DNA of 64,000 nt from Archegozetes longisetosus (GCA_018873245.2 JAEMBT020000154.1:1-64000); one strand, 5' to 3'; counted from the first letter of the stretch, positions 11,280 through 24,700 are shown. Notes: generated by a model from the sequence alone, not told the origin. Numbers and translations are program-made.

Positions 11280-11957
11280 TGTGAAATAGAAAAATATTAT
11301 CTAAAGTTTTTATGTTTATTTAGTTTGTTTTTTCGTTTTAAGAGCGAAATATTAATCTATTTTTGATTTGATAATGATAAAGTAGATATATCATAAAATA
11401 GAAATTTCAGCTACATCTTTTAGGTTCCTAACATTTTAGTTGCAGTACAAGTTAATTTCCAATTGATTATGAATTATTTATCTGAATTGCAAGTATTTTG
11501 ATGTAAACATGAATTTTTTCACTGATCTAAATATAGTAAGTTTAGGACATCAAAAAAGAGTATAAAAGCATAAGTGATTTCTTATTAAGAACAGTCTTAT
11601 TTATTACTTTGTAATTATGGCATGTAAGAAATCATCTCTTACTCTTTACTGTATAGTATGTAAGAAAAGCAATAATGAAGATACAGTAATTGTATTGTTT
11701 TATATATTTATATTAATAAACGAAATTTATATATTAAAACTAAGTTGTAACTTAATTTCCTATTGAAGCATATTCTATCGTGTCCTGTCAGACTCTTTGA
11801 TAGAATTATAGGTAATAACGGATTGGAATCTCACACTGAGGCCCCCCGATTCCAATTCGTTCAACTTGAAAACACATATACGAAAGATACTACACAAAAC
11901 GTTTAGATCGGGTCTTTCGTATATAAATGATCCTGCGTCACAAAAATAAATGCAACA
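11280..11957. mobile_element. Probable solo LTR (fossil LTR retroelement)
   Basis: This 678-bp block interrupts the otherwise collinear upstream sequence shared by units A and B. It begins TG and ends CA, and is flanked by a 4-bp duplication GTAT (11276-11279 and 11958-11961). It contains a TATA box (GTATAAAAG near 11561) and an AATAAA signal near 11714, so + orientation is likely. Two hairpins lie towards the end (11819-11863 and 11877-11925). No internal retroelement genes adjoin it. The family is not recognised. The intact target duplication suggests moderate or young age. Confidence 0.55.
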
Positions 11958-11961
11958 GTAT

Positions 11962-13334
11962 ATTTAATTGCTGTCAAATAGATTATAAGATAATTTTTAT
12001 GTTTTCTAAGTGGGAGAGAGTAATTTCTAATTATTTCGTTAGTGTTTTATGATACTTATAGAACATGTATGATTAAAAATTAAGAGTACTAGACCATCCG
12101 AATTTGACGAGAGATCTTAGGATTATAACTTCACGTGAGTTGTGGTCAGTCGGGAAGAGTTACTATTATTTTCACTAAATTAGCTATTTTTTACTGTTTA
12201 ACGTCATTTTTAACAGAATAGTAATAAACGCCAAAACCGATTCCGATTACGAATTGTTGTGAATGAACTTTTAATTTACGTAAAAGTTTAATTAAATTTC
12301 TCGTTTAATTGAAGCATTAGTAATCTTTCGAAGAAATTCAATGAGAATAGTTCGATCAGTTATTATTTACTAGTATTGTGAAAATTTCTCGATCACAGCT
12401 AAAATAACCTGACATTCATATCAAAAATCACAACGAGTTATTTCAACAAAACTCAGTCATAAAACACTGTATAACACCATAGTAATTATGAGATTTATGC
12501 ATATGACACTCTTTAACTTAAACAAATTCTGTTTGCTCTATGAAACGAAATATATTGCTACACAACCATTTATTATAGTTTAGTTGATAATTAAACACTT
12601 TCTTCCACGATCTTATCTTTAAGAAGCAAATATGCACCAAACTCCAAGAATAGAAATGGAAGGTATTCATCAAAAAGTTATTTCCAACAGAAAGTTTTAA
12701 GCAGATTGCAGTACATTAGTAATCGATGGCAGATGTGCTGCTTTCATGCTCAAAACTTAGTTACCGTTGATTTGCACTAAAATTTTGAAGTTACTTACTA
12801 ATAAATTCTGGATATGAAGCCCTTCATCTCTTGAGCAAATTTTTGATAACGATTTTCAAGTTTGAAATTTCGAGAAACTTTTGGATGTTGTTAAATAATT
12901 CTTGCAGGTTAAAGAATAAGATAAATTTCAAAACTTATAGGTTTTGTTGAGCAATTTTCGAAATTTAAAATACCACACATGGGGCGAATATAAAATTTGA
13001 CCTTAGCCAATTCATAAAATCAAACTATGAGTTTTATGATATGAGCATAGCTGTAACCAGGTTTTAAGTTTGTGAGCCTGAAAGTGTGTTTTGGCAATAA
13101 GATTTTAAAATTCGTTAAGATAGAGGCATATCTTACCCTATTATGAAATTTTCCCTTACATATCTCCGCAATATTGAAAAACAACAGATCTTGCTCTAGA
13201 ATTAATTTAAACTTATTGGAAAGCAATCATTTGCTTTCTTATAAGGAAAATTGGAAATAAATCAAATAAATTTAAACTGTATTTTCTGAATAATCTCACT
13301 TTACTTCATAGGCTTAATTCACGAAAGTAAACTA
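11962..13334. other. Upstream flank of copy B, no gene seen
   Basis: 11962 to about 12800 is homologous to about 187-1040 upstream of copy A, interrupted only by the LTR-like block before it. From 12800 to 13334 there is AT-rich DNA without recognised features. Short frames here lack any support. Confidence 0.5.
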
Positions 13335-14391
13335 CAGTCAACCCTCCTTATACCGACACCTCTATAACACGACAATCTCTCAAATTCGACTTTATCTTAT
13401 TTCCAAAAATTCTTACATAGAAGTTTGTATTATAAAAACCTCTTCAATTCGACACCTCCATACTCCGTAATCCGACAATAGTCTTTTCCTTCAATAGTTA
13501 TCTCCTATTCATTAGAACCTCTACAATTCGACACTGAGGTGCCTATTTAATACACTCGAGATGTGTTTCTTTGGTTCGAATAAATCATTTCTGATGATAA
13601 ATAAATTATCCATATTTTCTCAACCAAAGCATCCTGAGCTGATTCAAAACGTTGGAAGTATAAAAGACACATTAGAAGCTACTGTTAAGAAAAAAATGTA
13701 AAGCCTGACAAGCCACTTTGAATGAATTTTTTAATTGAGAGTAGAGTATAAACTTATAGGTATTTTCAGGAAACGACCCGAACCGAAACCGTATTAAAGA
13801 AAGAGTAATTTTTAAAGTAAAAAGATTTTTGTCTTTTGGTTTGACCACTTTTTTTTCACTTAAATCACATTCTTCTGCATCCGATTCACTCATTTTGATC
13901 ATTTGTGTCGCATTAAGTACACAAAGAAATACAGAATGTATTACTCATTCGTTTGCAATGCGTTTGTAAAATAGATATTATATTACAGTTTCATAAGTCA
14001 CTATTTTACTTGCATTTGAATAGACTTTGAAGACCAATACTTATTTGCAATAATTATTTTTAAACCAATCCTTACAGACCCGTTTCAAAATTTAAGAAAC
14101 CGACCCAAACCGAAACCGAAAGTTTTCGACCCGACCCGAACCTTTTTCGGTTTCGGTTTCGTACGGGTCTGCTCGGTTTCGGGTTTTCAAGTTTATACTC
14201 TAATTGAGAGGTCTTTTAGTTATTTCTAAGTTTCTAAATAATAATAATTGGATTTTATTATCAACGCACTTAAAATTATACCTCTTTATTCCGACATGTC
14301 GAATTAAAGAGATTTTTCTACAAACCGACAACCTACATAAATATCACATGGTGATAGCAAAATATTGTGTCAGATTATGGAGGTTTGAGTG
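13335..14391. mobile_element. pogo/Tigger-like MITE, host of a nested hAT element
   Basis: Inverted ends CAGTCAACCCTCCTTATACC and its relative at 14367-14391 (reading CACTCAAACCTCCATAATC on the other strand) are flanked by TA (13333-13334 and 14392-14393). Subterminal words such as AATTCGACA recur. No transposase. A 461-bp hAT element was inserted at 13742. The outer break of the large inverted duplication (13386) lies 52 bp inside this element's left end. Confidence 0.75.
13742..14202. mobile_element. Short hAT-type element nested in the pogo-like MITE
   Basis: Ends are TAGAGTATAAACTT and AAGTTTATACTCTA, with the exact 8-bp duplication ATTGAGAG on both sides (13734-13741 and 14203-14210). 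Near 14095-14185 it is crowded with CCGAAACC/GGTTTCGG words, probably subterminal binding motifs. A minus-strand frame starts at 13893 (MSESDAEECDLSEKK) and may be the N-terminus of the parent protein. It was present before the inverted duplication because it recurs at 40224-40684. Confidence 0.85.
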
Positions 14392-14577
14392 TATTTTATC
14401 TTTTAGAAAGCAGTCTTATATTTCTGCCATAGTCTCTAAGAATCCGAGTTCCACAATTTAAGGATATCTAAAGGGCTAAATCTCCCTCAACCCCACCACA
14501 GGTTATAGCTTTGGACATAAAAAAATATAATTATAACTTTTTTTTAATTTATTTCAGAATTTATTACTAAATGAGTA

Positions 14578-14644
14578 GTTAACGCTATCTTCATCGGTAA
14601 TAAATTTTTATATAGCAGAAATGACAAAATTGAGTATAAAAATA
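14578..14644 (+). promoter_or_regulatory. Core promoter of protease copy B
   Basis: TATAAAAATA at 14635-14644 lies 71 bp before the chosen ATG. The block CTATCTTCATCGGTAATAA near 14585 is conserved with copy A at the same spacing and contains one TATC GATA-type site. Confidence 0.6.
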
Positions 14645-14715
14645 ACCTCTTTGAAGTAAAAAAATCATTCTTTAGAGTCGTATAGCACTAGTAAAATTTT
14701 CGTTTAATGATCGAA

Positions 14716-17700
14716 ATGAAAGCCTTATTATTTTGTACAACTGTTTCGTTGATTAGCATATTATCTGCTGAAATACGCCATTTCTCTGACGAGAGTGTGA
14801 TTCCCGGTCGGTATTTAATTAAATTGAAGGATGGTATAGAATCGAGAGGTTTTGTAAATAGCCATTCATTGCGAAGAAACGATGGAGTTTTGATGCCATT
14901 GAAAGAGAATGTTGGATTCATATACGACACCGCTGTGAATGGCTTTTCAGCTCAATTGGACGAAAATCAATTGCAAATACTCAACTCAATACCTGAGGTT
15001 CGTATTTTCAACCATATTTAAAAGTTTATAAGTGACCAATAATGCTGAGAGTCTATTGGAGGTTTTTTACATTCGAATCTGCGGAGAGTATAAATAAAGC
15101 TATTCCAACCGAACGTTAGACCTGGAAAAGGACCCCAAGTGTCGAGTGCACGAAACTTATGTAATCTATTTTTCATAAGCAAATGTTCTTTTTCTCTATT
15201 ATCTAATACTATCATGAACTATTAACTAGTTTTATCTGATAAAGAGAAATGCAACACCAGTTTACTAGAAAGAAGAATGTGTTTAACCCTAATCATAACA
15301 TCTTGGGTAATGTTGCAGTTATAAAAGGGAAACAACGTTCCATTGAAATAGCTTTATATTAGCATTTAAAAAATGTTGATGATCCTCATGAGATTTGAAA
15401 AAATACCAAAAGTTTATGCAGGCTAGGATTATTTCTGAATAAGATCAGTACTTTGAAGAAAAGATCAATTTGGACTTAACAGTAGTGTTTCTAAAATCTT
15501 TAAAAATGACTATGATAGAGGTAGAATAACGATAGATTATTATAAAAGCTCTACTTATTCCATGTAAAAGTATTGATAAAGTAGGCGTATCTATCTTACT
15601 TGTCTATTATTGAAGATCTATTTTTTCATATGTCATCTTAAAATATAGATATACAAGAGATAGAAATATGAAACTTTGTACTAATCTTTTAATGGTACAA
15701 AGGAAGTATAAGAAACACTTTAGCTTGGTCAAAATTTGGTAGCTGTCCCAACTCTAAAGCTCTCCTTGCGTGTCATCCCCCCTACCTACTTAAGCTTACT
15801 AAATTTAATATACTGTACTACCTTAATAATGCTTAGTCTGATAAGTCGGGTATCATTCATATCAAGCTTGGAATGGAATGGGTATCAAATTTTGATCTTA
15901 TAGAAGTTTATCGCATACCCTCACTATACTCGTTATAAGTATATGACCCAATATATGAGCACTTATGTGTAGTAGTAATTAAATAGAAAAGAATATGTTG
16001 TAAATGATAATAGAACTAGTGCGCTAATCTATCTAGAGCTAGCACGATCTTAATGTATCTATGTTAAGCTAATTATAATTAGGCTTTTATTTGAATCTAA
16101 AGGTCGAGTTCATCGAAAGTGATCAAATCGTTACAGCTGACGAATTCATTACACAAACTGGCTCTCCGTGGGGTTTAGCGCGAACATCAACGCGTAATAA
16201 GTTAAGCTTTGAAGACAGTACTTACTACTATAACTATGATTTGAGAGCAGGCAACGGTTCCACCGTTTATGTTGTCGATACAGTAAGTGAAAAATCAACC
16301 GCCTAAAACGAATATATAGATTGAACATCTTAAATCACTATTGAATTAACAGGGAGTCAAAATAGATCACATCGACTTCGGAGGTCGTGCTTCATACGGT
16401 TTCAATGCAATAACTGACGAGATAGATGATGACTTAAACGGTATTTTTCCTTTACTCTCTAAACATGAACTTACAGAGTTTGTGAAATCTCACATTATAT
16501 CATAGGATTGATGAATCATTTAGGGCTATACATCCTTAAATTTATTTATTGGATTGTCTGATTCAGCTAAACAAAAATTAAGCCATTACTTGAATAATGC
16601 GAACTCATAAAGTATTACACTCCAGCAATGCATTTCTATTCCCCGATGAATATCTACAGGGTTTATAATTGAGTGAAAATTCATATAATTTCGAGAAGAT
16701 TTAGACACTCCTTGAGCATTGGTTTAATGTAAACTTAGTATTATCCTGTTATCGGTCAAGTAAAACGATCCAAAAATTGTAATTTTTATTCCCTTAAAAA
16801 ATTAGTCAGTGATTACTTTTAGCGACCCGAAAAAGCTACCATAACCTCTCGAGAGATATGAGTACAAAATAGTGTGCAGCCATAGAGAGTCTACTATCAA
16901 TGAATTAGTGATCTTATTTTGACCGTTGATAATCACTCTAATTAACTTTAAATTTTCATGTAAATTGATTTCTAGTTAAAAAATTGCAATTTATGTTCGT
17001 TTCTTTTAAGGTGACTATAGTAATTAAGCTTATTTAGCAAAAGCTTCGCAAATTTTCGAACCCCATGAAATCGTATGAAGAATTGAAAATCAAAAGGATT
17101 TGTCTTAAGTTAAACTCTCTATCAGATTTTGTTTTAAATATTCGAATCATATTTTATGCGTAAAGTGCAGTCAGAATGTTTCAATGAGAATATTAAGTTA
17201 TAGCCATAACAAAAGTATAAATTCCCTTATTTACCCAGAAGCTATCATTTTTATCTTTGTTCTACAACACGTATTGATTTACGTATTTCTAAAGGTTATT
17301 AAAAAAATATTCATATAAAACATCACACAAGATATTGAACTCTTCTGTATTTCTTAGCTTATCAAGTGATTTCGTTATCATTCTATTGCGATGATTTTTG
17401 GTCGATCTCTTTATGATTTTGAGTTGTCATGGAATCCGAACAATATTTTAATTTTTAAAAAGAAAGACCGATCACATGAACATAAACACGTGTTAAATGA
17501 TATTTTTTGTAAAAAACTATTATTACTATCCATTTTTATAAAATTATTAGTTTTGTCCTGTTTAATTAACAATATTTATGATTTTTGTAAAAAAATATAT
17601 TTTGCACATGTATTGAGAGAAAATCGATCTTAAAATGATATTCTATACATTGCGCAATAGTCGAACAACCATAAAAGGATAGCTTTTGAACTATTATTGA

Positions 17701-19891
17701 CAAAAACTTAGTTTCCATTTCATCATTTCAATATAATGTGCTATAAGTCCTTCCAACCTTCAGCCTTTTATGTATATATTTAAATAATATAGAAAATTAC
17801 AATTCAAAATACATATCTTCACCCGTTGTTAAATACACAATCACAGGTCATGGAACTCACGTCGCGGGAACTGCTGCGGGCACCACTTATGGTATCGCGA
17901 AGAATGCGTTAATCGTTTCCATTAAAGTTTTGGCTCAAAATGGTAGTGGATCTACAAGGTACGAATCCATTCATCCGTTGATGGTTTAATGTGGTTTTGA
18001 AATTTTGGAACTTTGTTTAATAAGAGATTGTTGATTATTATAGCGGTGTAGCTGCTGGTGTTGATTGGGTCACAAAGAACGCAAAAGTAAGTTTGCACTA
18101 ATTTATTTTTCCACTTAATGAATATCTCTTCTAAATTGACAATCATTCTATTGACAGCCCAAGTCTGTGATTAATATGTCTTTGGGGAGTAGGGCACAGG
18201 GTCAACCAAGTTTATCTGAGATAGCAGTCCAGAATGTAAGCTTAATCCGGTGGTCATTGGATTTATTAAATATATAAATTTTTTATCATATTTATACATA
18301 AAAACTTTAGAATATATAGAATTTTTTTATTAATAAATAGGCCGTCAAAGCGGGCATAACAGTAGTAGTAGCTGCTGGGAACTCAAATTACTCTGCATGT
18401 AATCATAGGTAACAATATATACGTGAATATTTAAGCGAATACTTACGACCGACAATTTAATTAAATTATCGGAAAAAATCATGAGCCCAACAACATCCTA
18501 CAACTGCCTATTCCCTAATGTGACAAAAATTTTTCGATTCATACCATTGACCAGAAAAACGCATGATTTGTTAACATATTCGGCATCATAAATCAAAGTC
18601 TTCAATTATCCATATTATAAGTAATCATAAAGTAATACTATATTATGGTGAAAAAATACATTAATACCTCTATATATCGAATCTTCGTATTGTCACTTTG
18701 GACTAAACTGTCGTAACTCTGATTGAAATAACATTACAAATAGGATAGTATAGTTTAAAGGCGACGATATAGTGAGCTTCAAAGAAGTGAAAAGCAAGTC
18801 ATGCTCTAAACATATGTAGAGCAATTATTTTAAACGCAGTCCGGGTAGTATTTAAATAATTGTTAAGATGTTTACTGAGCGCAAACTCTTATTTTACACC
18901 AAGGTGTTAGTCAAAAAATAGTGAAATAAGTAACAGTTACGCTAAGTATACATCTAAACGTTATCTAAATACTACTCGGCACGTTTGCAATAAATGCTTC
19001 ACATACTAGTATACTATTAAACAATGAGTTATTCATAATATTGAAACACATTTATAATGAATATGAATCTAGGGCCCCAGCAATTTATTATACCGAGATA
19101 TTATTGTAATATATTTTGAAAATCATAAAATTCTCTAAAAATCTCCAAATTCAATATTGAATCTATTTAATTTATTATTTTACAAAGGAATCTTTTGTAG
19201 ATATTTGGTAAATTAGGTTCATATTTATGTCCTAAACTATTTTCTCAAAGTATAAAATACTTCAGCGAAATTCGATATGAACTGAAAATTCCGGTCCTGT
19301 ACCCAAAATTAGAGTTTAGATTTTGCTCTCTATTAAACTTAAATGATATTATCGTATTTACAGTCCTGCGAGAGAAGAATTGGCTATAACTGTAGCTGCG
19401 TCCACCATTAATGACACGGCCGCCACGTTCACAAATTTTGGCGAGTGCGTCGACGTTTTCGGACCAGGTCTACTATCAATTAAATTATTAAAATATTTTA
19501 TTATCAAAATATGAGCAATTACATTCATTCTACAATTACAGGAGTTAATATTTTAAGCGCTGGAATCGCATCAATAAATGCCTCACGAACTATCTCTGGA
19601 ACATCAATGGCCAGTCCTCACGTCGCTGGTCTGGCTGCATATTTGTTAAGTATCTTTGATTTGTCAACTCCGGCTGAAGTTGAATATCAAATCAAATGTT
19701 TAAGCACTAAAGATGCTATTTCTGGAATTCATGATGATCAAATGCAAAATACTGCAAACTTATTGATTTTTAATGACTGGAACAACACCCAGTCATGTCA
19801 ATACAATACAGCCAATCATTTACAACATAATACAATTAAAACCTTATTCCTAGTAATTGCTTTTGTTTTGATCGCAAAAGAGATATTTTAG
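14716..19891 (+). CDS. Proteinase K-type subtilisin (S8/I9), copy B, intact
   Basis: Secreted serine endopeptidase, 434 residues. Exons: 14716-14997, 16103-16282, 16353-16440, 17847-17958, 18044-18086, 18158-18235, 18341-18408, 19364-19467, 19542-19891. All introns are GT-AG and the frame holds throughout. Residues 1-18 are a signal peptide and about 19-106 the I9 propeptide ([13 protein letters not shown], later [10 protein letters not shown]). The S8 domain starts near SPWGLART. The triad is Asp153 (VYVVDT), His185 (GHGTHVAGT) and Ser340 ([12 protein letters not shown]), with oxyanion Asn275 (AAGNSN). The His-to-Ser spacing of 155 equals that of proteinase K. The last 20 residues are hydrophobic ([12 protein letters not shown]), unlike proteinase K, and suggest a membrane or GPI anchor. 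I chose the Met shared with copy A. An in-frame ATG at 14707 would add three residues in a weaker context. Substrate unknown. Confidence 0.92.
18841..18979. repeat. Foldback MITE in intron 7 of copy B
   Basis: A 139-bp imperfect hairpin runs from CCGGGTAGTATTTAAATAA to its complement ending ACTACTCGG. Copy A lacks it in the matching intron, and copy C has it at 35449-35587. It therefore inserted after A and B separated but before B was copied to C. Confidence 0.75.
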
Positions 19892-20224
19892 CTAAAGAAC
19901 TTTACTATTGATATTTTTTCAAATATTGATTCATAGGACTGATCTTTAAGTTGAAATGATTAGAATTTTGTTAACATCTTAACCAAAAAACTATATTTAT
20001 TTGAAACTAACTCTTGTATTAACTAAAATTAAAATAATTGTATGTAAAAGAAATGATTATCAAGTTGAGTAAAGTAATTGAGCGAAGTATGGTCTATTAT
20101 TTTCCGTAAATAATAGTAAGGCATACGAAGTACTAATTTGCTAAATTTAGCGAAATTTATCATATTTTTGATGAGATAGAGTAAAGGAGCAATAAATACA
20201 GAATTCCGACAATTGACTATCAGA

Positions 20225-21179
20225 GAACCTAATTGAATATCTGTCATATAGATTATAAGATAATCGGCGTCTTTCTTGAGTAGGAGAGAGTAACTTTAAA
20301 TTGTTCGATTCACTGTCTCATGCATCTCTAGTAATAAGTTTTTACGAAAATTCACAAAGCGGTTCATAACCATAATCAAAATCGTAAAATATAGTTTTAC
20401 TCATATCATAAAAGTTATGTTGTTTAGTCATTTCGTCGGCCGAGTCCAATCTCCTGTTAAAATTATAGATAGTATTTTATATCACTCATCCGGTCATATA
20501 ATACTTATAATTAATTGGATAACTTTAATTTGCTTTATAAAGCCGAATTTATCTGTACACGATGATAAATTACGGTTTTATTGATTAAACACATTTTATT
20601 GTGTTATTTCTTCTACAGAAATGTGCACAAAATTATAAAAACAAACTTATGAAACATTCAACAAACAACTATTTCTAACATGTAAAGAGTTTTAACTAGA
20701 ATGTTTTGTAGTAAAATTTAAGATACTCTTGCTAATGAATTTGGGATATAAAGTTCTACATTTTGTAAGTTGATAATTTTAATCACTTTTATCCCAAGAG
20801 GAGAAACCTTTAAAGAAACCTTAAAATGATATGTAGCACATAAAATATTAAAATTTCAAGGCTTGTATTATTTTCGAATACCCTTATTTAGCGCAGATAA
20901 GCCACATTACTATGAATAGCTTCAATTTCGTAGTGATATTCAACTCACAGATAAGCTTCATTTTATCTATGACAAGACCAAAAATAGACGATATTAACTT
21001 CATTTAGGAGTAAACAAAATGGTAAACTTTTTTATACACATCACTTATATTATTGACGGCTAAGTATGACCAAAAATCTCAGTAAATAGATACAAACGTT
21101 TCTAATAAAAAATTTTGTGATTATACTTTTGGTTTAATTGTGATATAGTCTGTGACTATTTTTGAATCAAGTAAAATTT
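20225..21179. other. Decayed 5' flank of a third tandem protease unit
   Basis: The phrase around 20236-20300 (CTGTCATATAGATTATAAGATAA, then GAGAGAGTAA) matches the upstream flanks of copy A (near 196) and copy B (near 11974) in the same orientation. Weaker similarity runs to about 20740. No protease exon follows. Instead a pogo-like relic begins. I read this as the start of a third unit whose gene was lost before the inverted duplication. Confidence 0.5.
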
Positions 21180-21700
21180 TAAAATGCCAAAAGCCGAAAG
21201 TCGTAAATAAGCGTTGAAAAGTTCAAAGATGTTGAATACGCCGAATGTATTAACGACAGATCTGCGGCTCGGCTTTATGAAGTTAATGAGAAACAGGTTC
21301 GCAATTCGTGAAAAGAAAATTCTTCAGGCAATGAAACCAACTAAGCGTGCGTGAAGATTCTGTAAAGAGCGTTGACCTGAACTCGAACTAGATTTGAAGA
21401 GGATAATCGAAGAGAGCACATGGAACGTATTTCAACTATTAATATAGAAACACTGAAAGTGAAAAAATAGCAGGACAAGAGTCAATCTATGATTTTAAAG
21501 AAAGCAATAATTGGTCTTTCAAATTTATGAGAAGGAATCGATTGTCTGTAAAAGCTTAATCTCTATTAGATAAAGTCTACGTCCGATAATGAGGGAAAAT
21601 GGTAGCATTTAAGTTATTCATCGATAATATCAAAACAGGAGTTAATTATCTACATATCAGAAATATAGTAAAGTTCTGGTCAGTTTGATATGGCAGGTAA
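21180..21700 (+). mobile_element. Decayed pogo/Tigger (CENP-B-like) transposase fragment, left arm
   Basis: Stretches in changing frames resemble the DNA-binding half of pogo-type transposases: NEKQVRN near 21286 (psq-type helix), SIYDFKESNNWSFKFMRR near 21482 (CENP-B helix-turn-helix), and IDNIKTGVNYLHIRN near 21622, just before the DDE domain. Many frameshifts and stops make it non-functional. The catalytic domain is missing. Mirror copy at 32726-33246. Confidence 0.65.
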
Positions 21701-21704
21701 TTAC

Positions 21705-24700
21705 AATAAAGTCATGTCAATAACTCCTGAAGCCCACAGAATATTGTTATCTTGTTTCCTGACTAGATTCTAATGTTTGTTACATTTGTATCTTTTTTGT
21801 ATAACTTATTTACGATATGAGTCAATAAATATAAATCATAATTATCAGTCGTGAGTCAAGTGTAGATTTTTGTTCTCAAAATTTGATTTAACACTTAAAC
21901 TATTGTTCTCTGACTAAGATTATTCAATTTTTATGCTGTCCCTAACTTTTCATCTCTACGCATCAGGGATTAAAGTAAAACTATTTGGTGGTAACTGTAC
22001 TGAAAGCAATAGTAAAACATGGTCAATGAAGTGATTAGATGAAGCCATATTTAGTGTTTGTTATCAGACCCCTTCATGTCAGAGCCTTCACCTTAGAGTC
22101 AAAAAATGTGGACAAAGGGTTTACACACAATAACAGTATTAGTATTGCTATCGAGTTTATCTCTTGAATACTGACTGCATTGATAGGTATGCGATACATC
22201 TTCGATAAACAACTCCAACATGTTTTGGCTCCACTCAACTCTTAGTGTACACTTAAAAACTTAATAACCGTTGATAGTAATGAGGAGTGGCTCGTTGTGA
22301 TGGCGTGATTTCCATCAGACCACAATATGGACGATAATTAGCAAACTTATAGGATGTTCAATATATTAATTAATCCCACACTAAGTGCAACGACTACTGT
22401 TAGCGCGGACCCATACTTAAATCGGCTCATTTTTGCTTTACATAAGAAAGAACTGCAACTGACTTCCTCCAAGTACTAGTATTTCTTTTTACTTTTTCAG
22501 TTTTAGAAAAGATTTTAATATTATTTTCTTCACCTCCCAAGCTTGCCAATCTCCTTCAAGTTTTTTACACGCCTCTTCCCGTAAAGGCTATCTTCATATA
22601 AGTATAATATAATCTCGTTTCTCTTGATCTCTTTCTCAGACTCTCCCTTAAGTCAAGTATATTTTGATTCCAGCTTCTTAAGTTGTACTAATGGATAATA
22701 AACTAGGTCTTTCTGCTCTTTCTCTATTTTTCTCTTCTTTTAATTTCTTCACTTTTTTAGAATCGCTTATTTGTAATTTCTATTGCACAATTGACACCAA
22801 ATAGTTTTAATTTAATACCTAATGCGTAGAGGTGAAAAGTTAGGGGCAGCATAGAAACTGATAGTCTTGGTCAGACAACTATAGTTTAAATGTTAACTCA
22901 AATTTTGACAATAAAAATCAACACTTGACTCACTACTGATAATTATAATTGATATTTATTGACTCACATGTCGTGAATAAGTCATATAAAAAAGATACAA
23001 ATGTAACAAACATTAGAATCTAGTCAGAAAACAAGATAACAATATTCTGTGGGCTTCAGGAGTTATTGACATGACTTTATTGAATTTATTAGTTAATTAT
23101 AAACATGTGCGATAATTGAGATTTTGTTGTGTTCAGACATGTTTTTGAGCTTTTTTGAACTTTATCTGGCTTAAAAAGTGCATCAAATCATTTGATTATT
23201 AGTGATTATTGGGTTGTTCACTATGTTAAAATCAAATGATTCATATTTTAAGTTTAATAGTAATTCAATGAGTGAGCAAACTCTTAAAATTTGCTCAGAA
23301 CGCATCAGTTTTGGATTAATAAAGGTAAAACTATTTGGCGCCAATCTTACTTTTATTAATCTTCTGAACTTTTGTAATATATTATTTCTTTTATATGAAG
23401 CTATTTCTCGTTCTTCTCTACACTCTCAGTGCTTCTCTGCATCTATAACTTAGAGTTTTTCCTCTAGAAATGATGTAATCATAAGCCTTTACTTCTTTCC
23501 ATGCTAAGAACTTCCTTAAATCACAGATAAACACACGAATCCTCGTACTCTTTCGATACATTACTTAAAGCTTCACGTTTCATTTTTAGGCTTTCAAACT
23601 TCGCTTAATTTTTCATGAAAATTTTTATCTGTATGATATCTAAGAAATAAACACTTCGAAGCACGTTATGGTTTTTAATATCATCCCCATAATTTAGGAA
23701 GCATACCATTCTTAAATTTTCTTCTAAAACGCTACTCCTGCACTTTTTAACCTTGAATGTAAATATTCAGAATTTTCTCTTATTACAATGACCTGATATA
23801 ACCTTTATTAAGAGATCTTTCTAGAGTTTAAATATTTTATGTCTTGTCTTTAGCCGCATTTTTCTAATCTATTGCAGTAAAGTAGCTCTGAAATATTCTT
23901 TTCAAACTATTAGCTTAATTCTTGTGGTTTCCGCATAATTTAATAATACTCTAACAAATCTACTCTCTTTAAAGCTATTTCTAAATCTACTCTATTTCAT
24001 CTTTATATCAATCAAAATCACTTTCTCTAATGCCTATTAAGTACTGAACATAATGTTCAAACTTCACAGGATCAACTATACCTTTGATTGATTCAACATA
24101 TCTTTTATCAAAGATATAATTTCCATCTAATCCGCCAAGCTTCAATTGCTGTTATAAAGTAAAACCTGGGCCAATTCTTGCCACAAAGGTGATTCTAGAT
24201 TTAGGTAAGTAACGCAGAAACCCTGACTAAAAAGCCAGTGCCATTATTCCAAACCATCAGGAGATAGCTATAGAATACACAAACCTCAGCAATACCTGTT
24301 TCTTGGAGTTAATGCCGTTAATTTAAGAGTGATTTAGTACACTTCCAACTAAAGGAAACCACTATACTTTCTGTTTACTGGACTCACCGCCCAGACTTTT
24401 TATTTCTCCTCTCCTTGAATTCATCAGCCATTTAGGTTTTTAATATAAAATGTCTTTTAACTCTTTACGTCCTAGGAACTTGATAAATTATTCGACTTTA
24501 TCGCTACCTCGGTGTACCAAGAAAGTGATGCTTTCAAGTAATTCTCCTTTTGAATTTTTCTATCACAACTAGTTCCTGCTTTTACTTTCGCTTGTTCAGC
24601 CTTTTCTGTTTTATATTTACCTTCTCTTAAAGCCTTTTTTCTATTTTATCTTTCATACTTTTTTATTTCTATCTTGTCTTAGTTGCGCTCTTCATCTTTT

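Noticed and set aside
11618-11767. Short frame MACKKSSLTLYC after a TATA box
   Set aside because: It sits inside the LTR-like block, is only about 49 residues, and is mostly AT-driven hydrophobic residues. The TATA box is better explained as the LTR promoter.
13020-13226. Minus-strand 68-codon frame
   Set aside because: AT-driven composition in the non-coding upstream flank of copy B, with no support.
14090-14190. Telomere-like AACCGAAACC runs
   Set aside because: Degenerate, both orientations, and confined to the nested hAT element, so they are subterminal motifs and not telomeric DNA.
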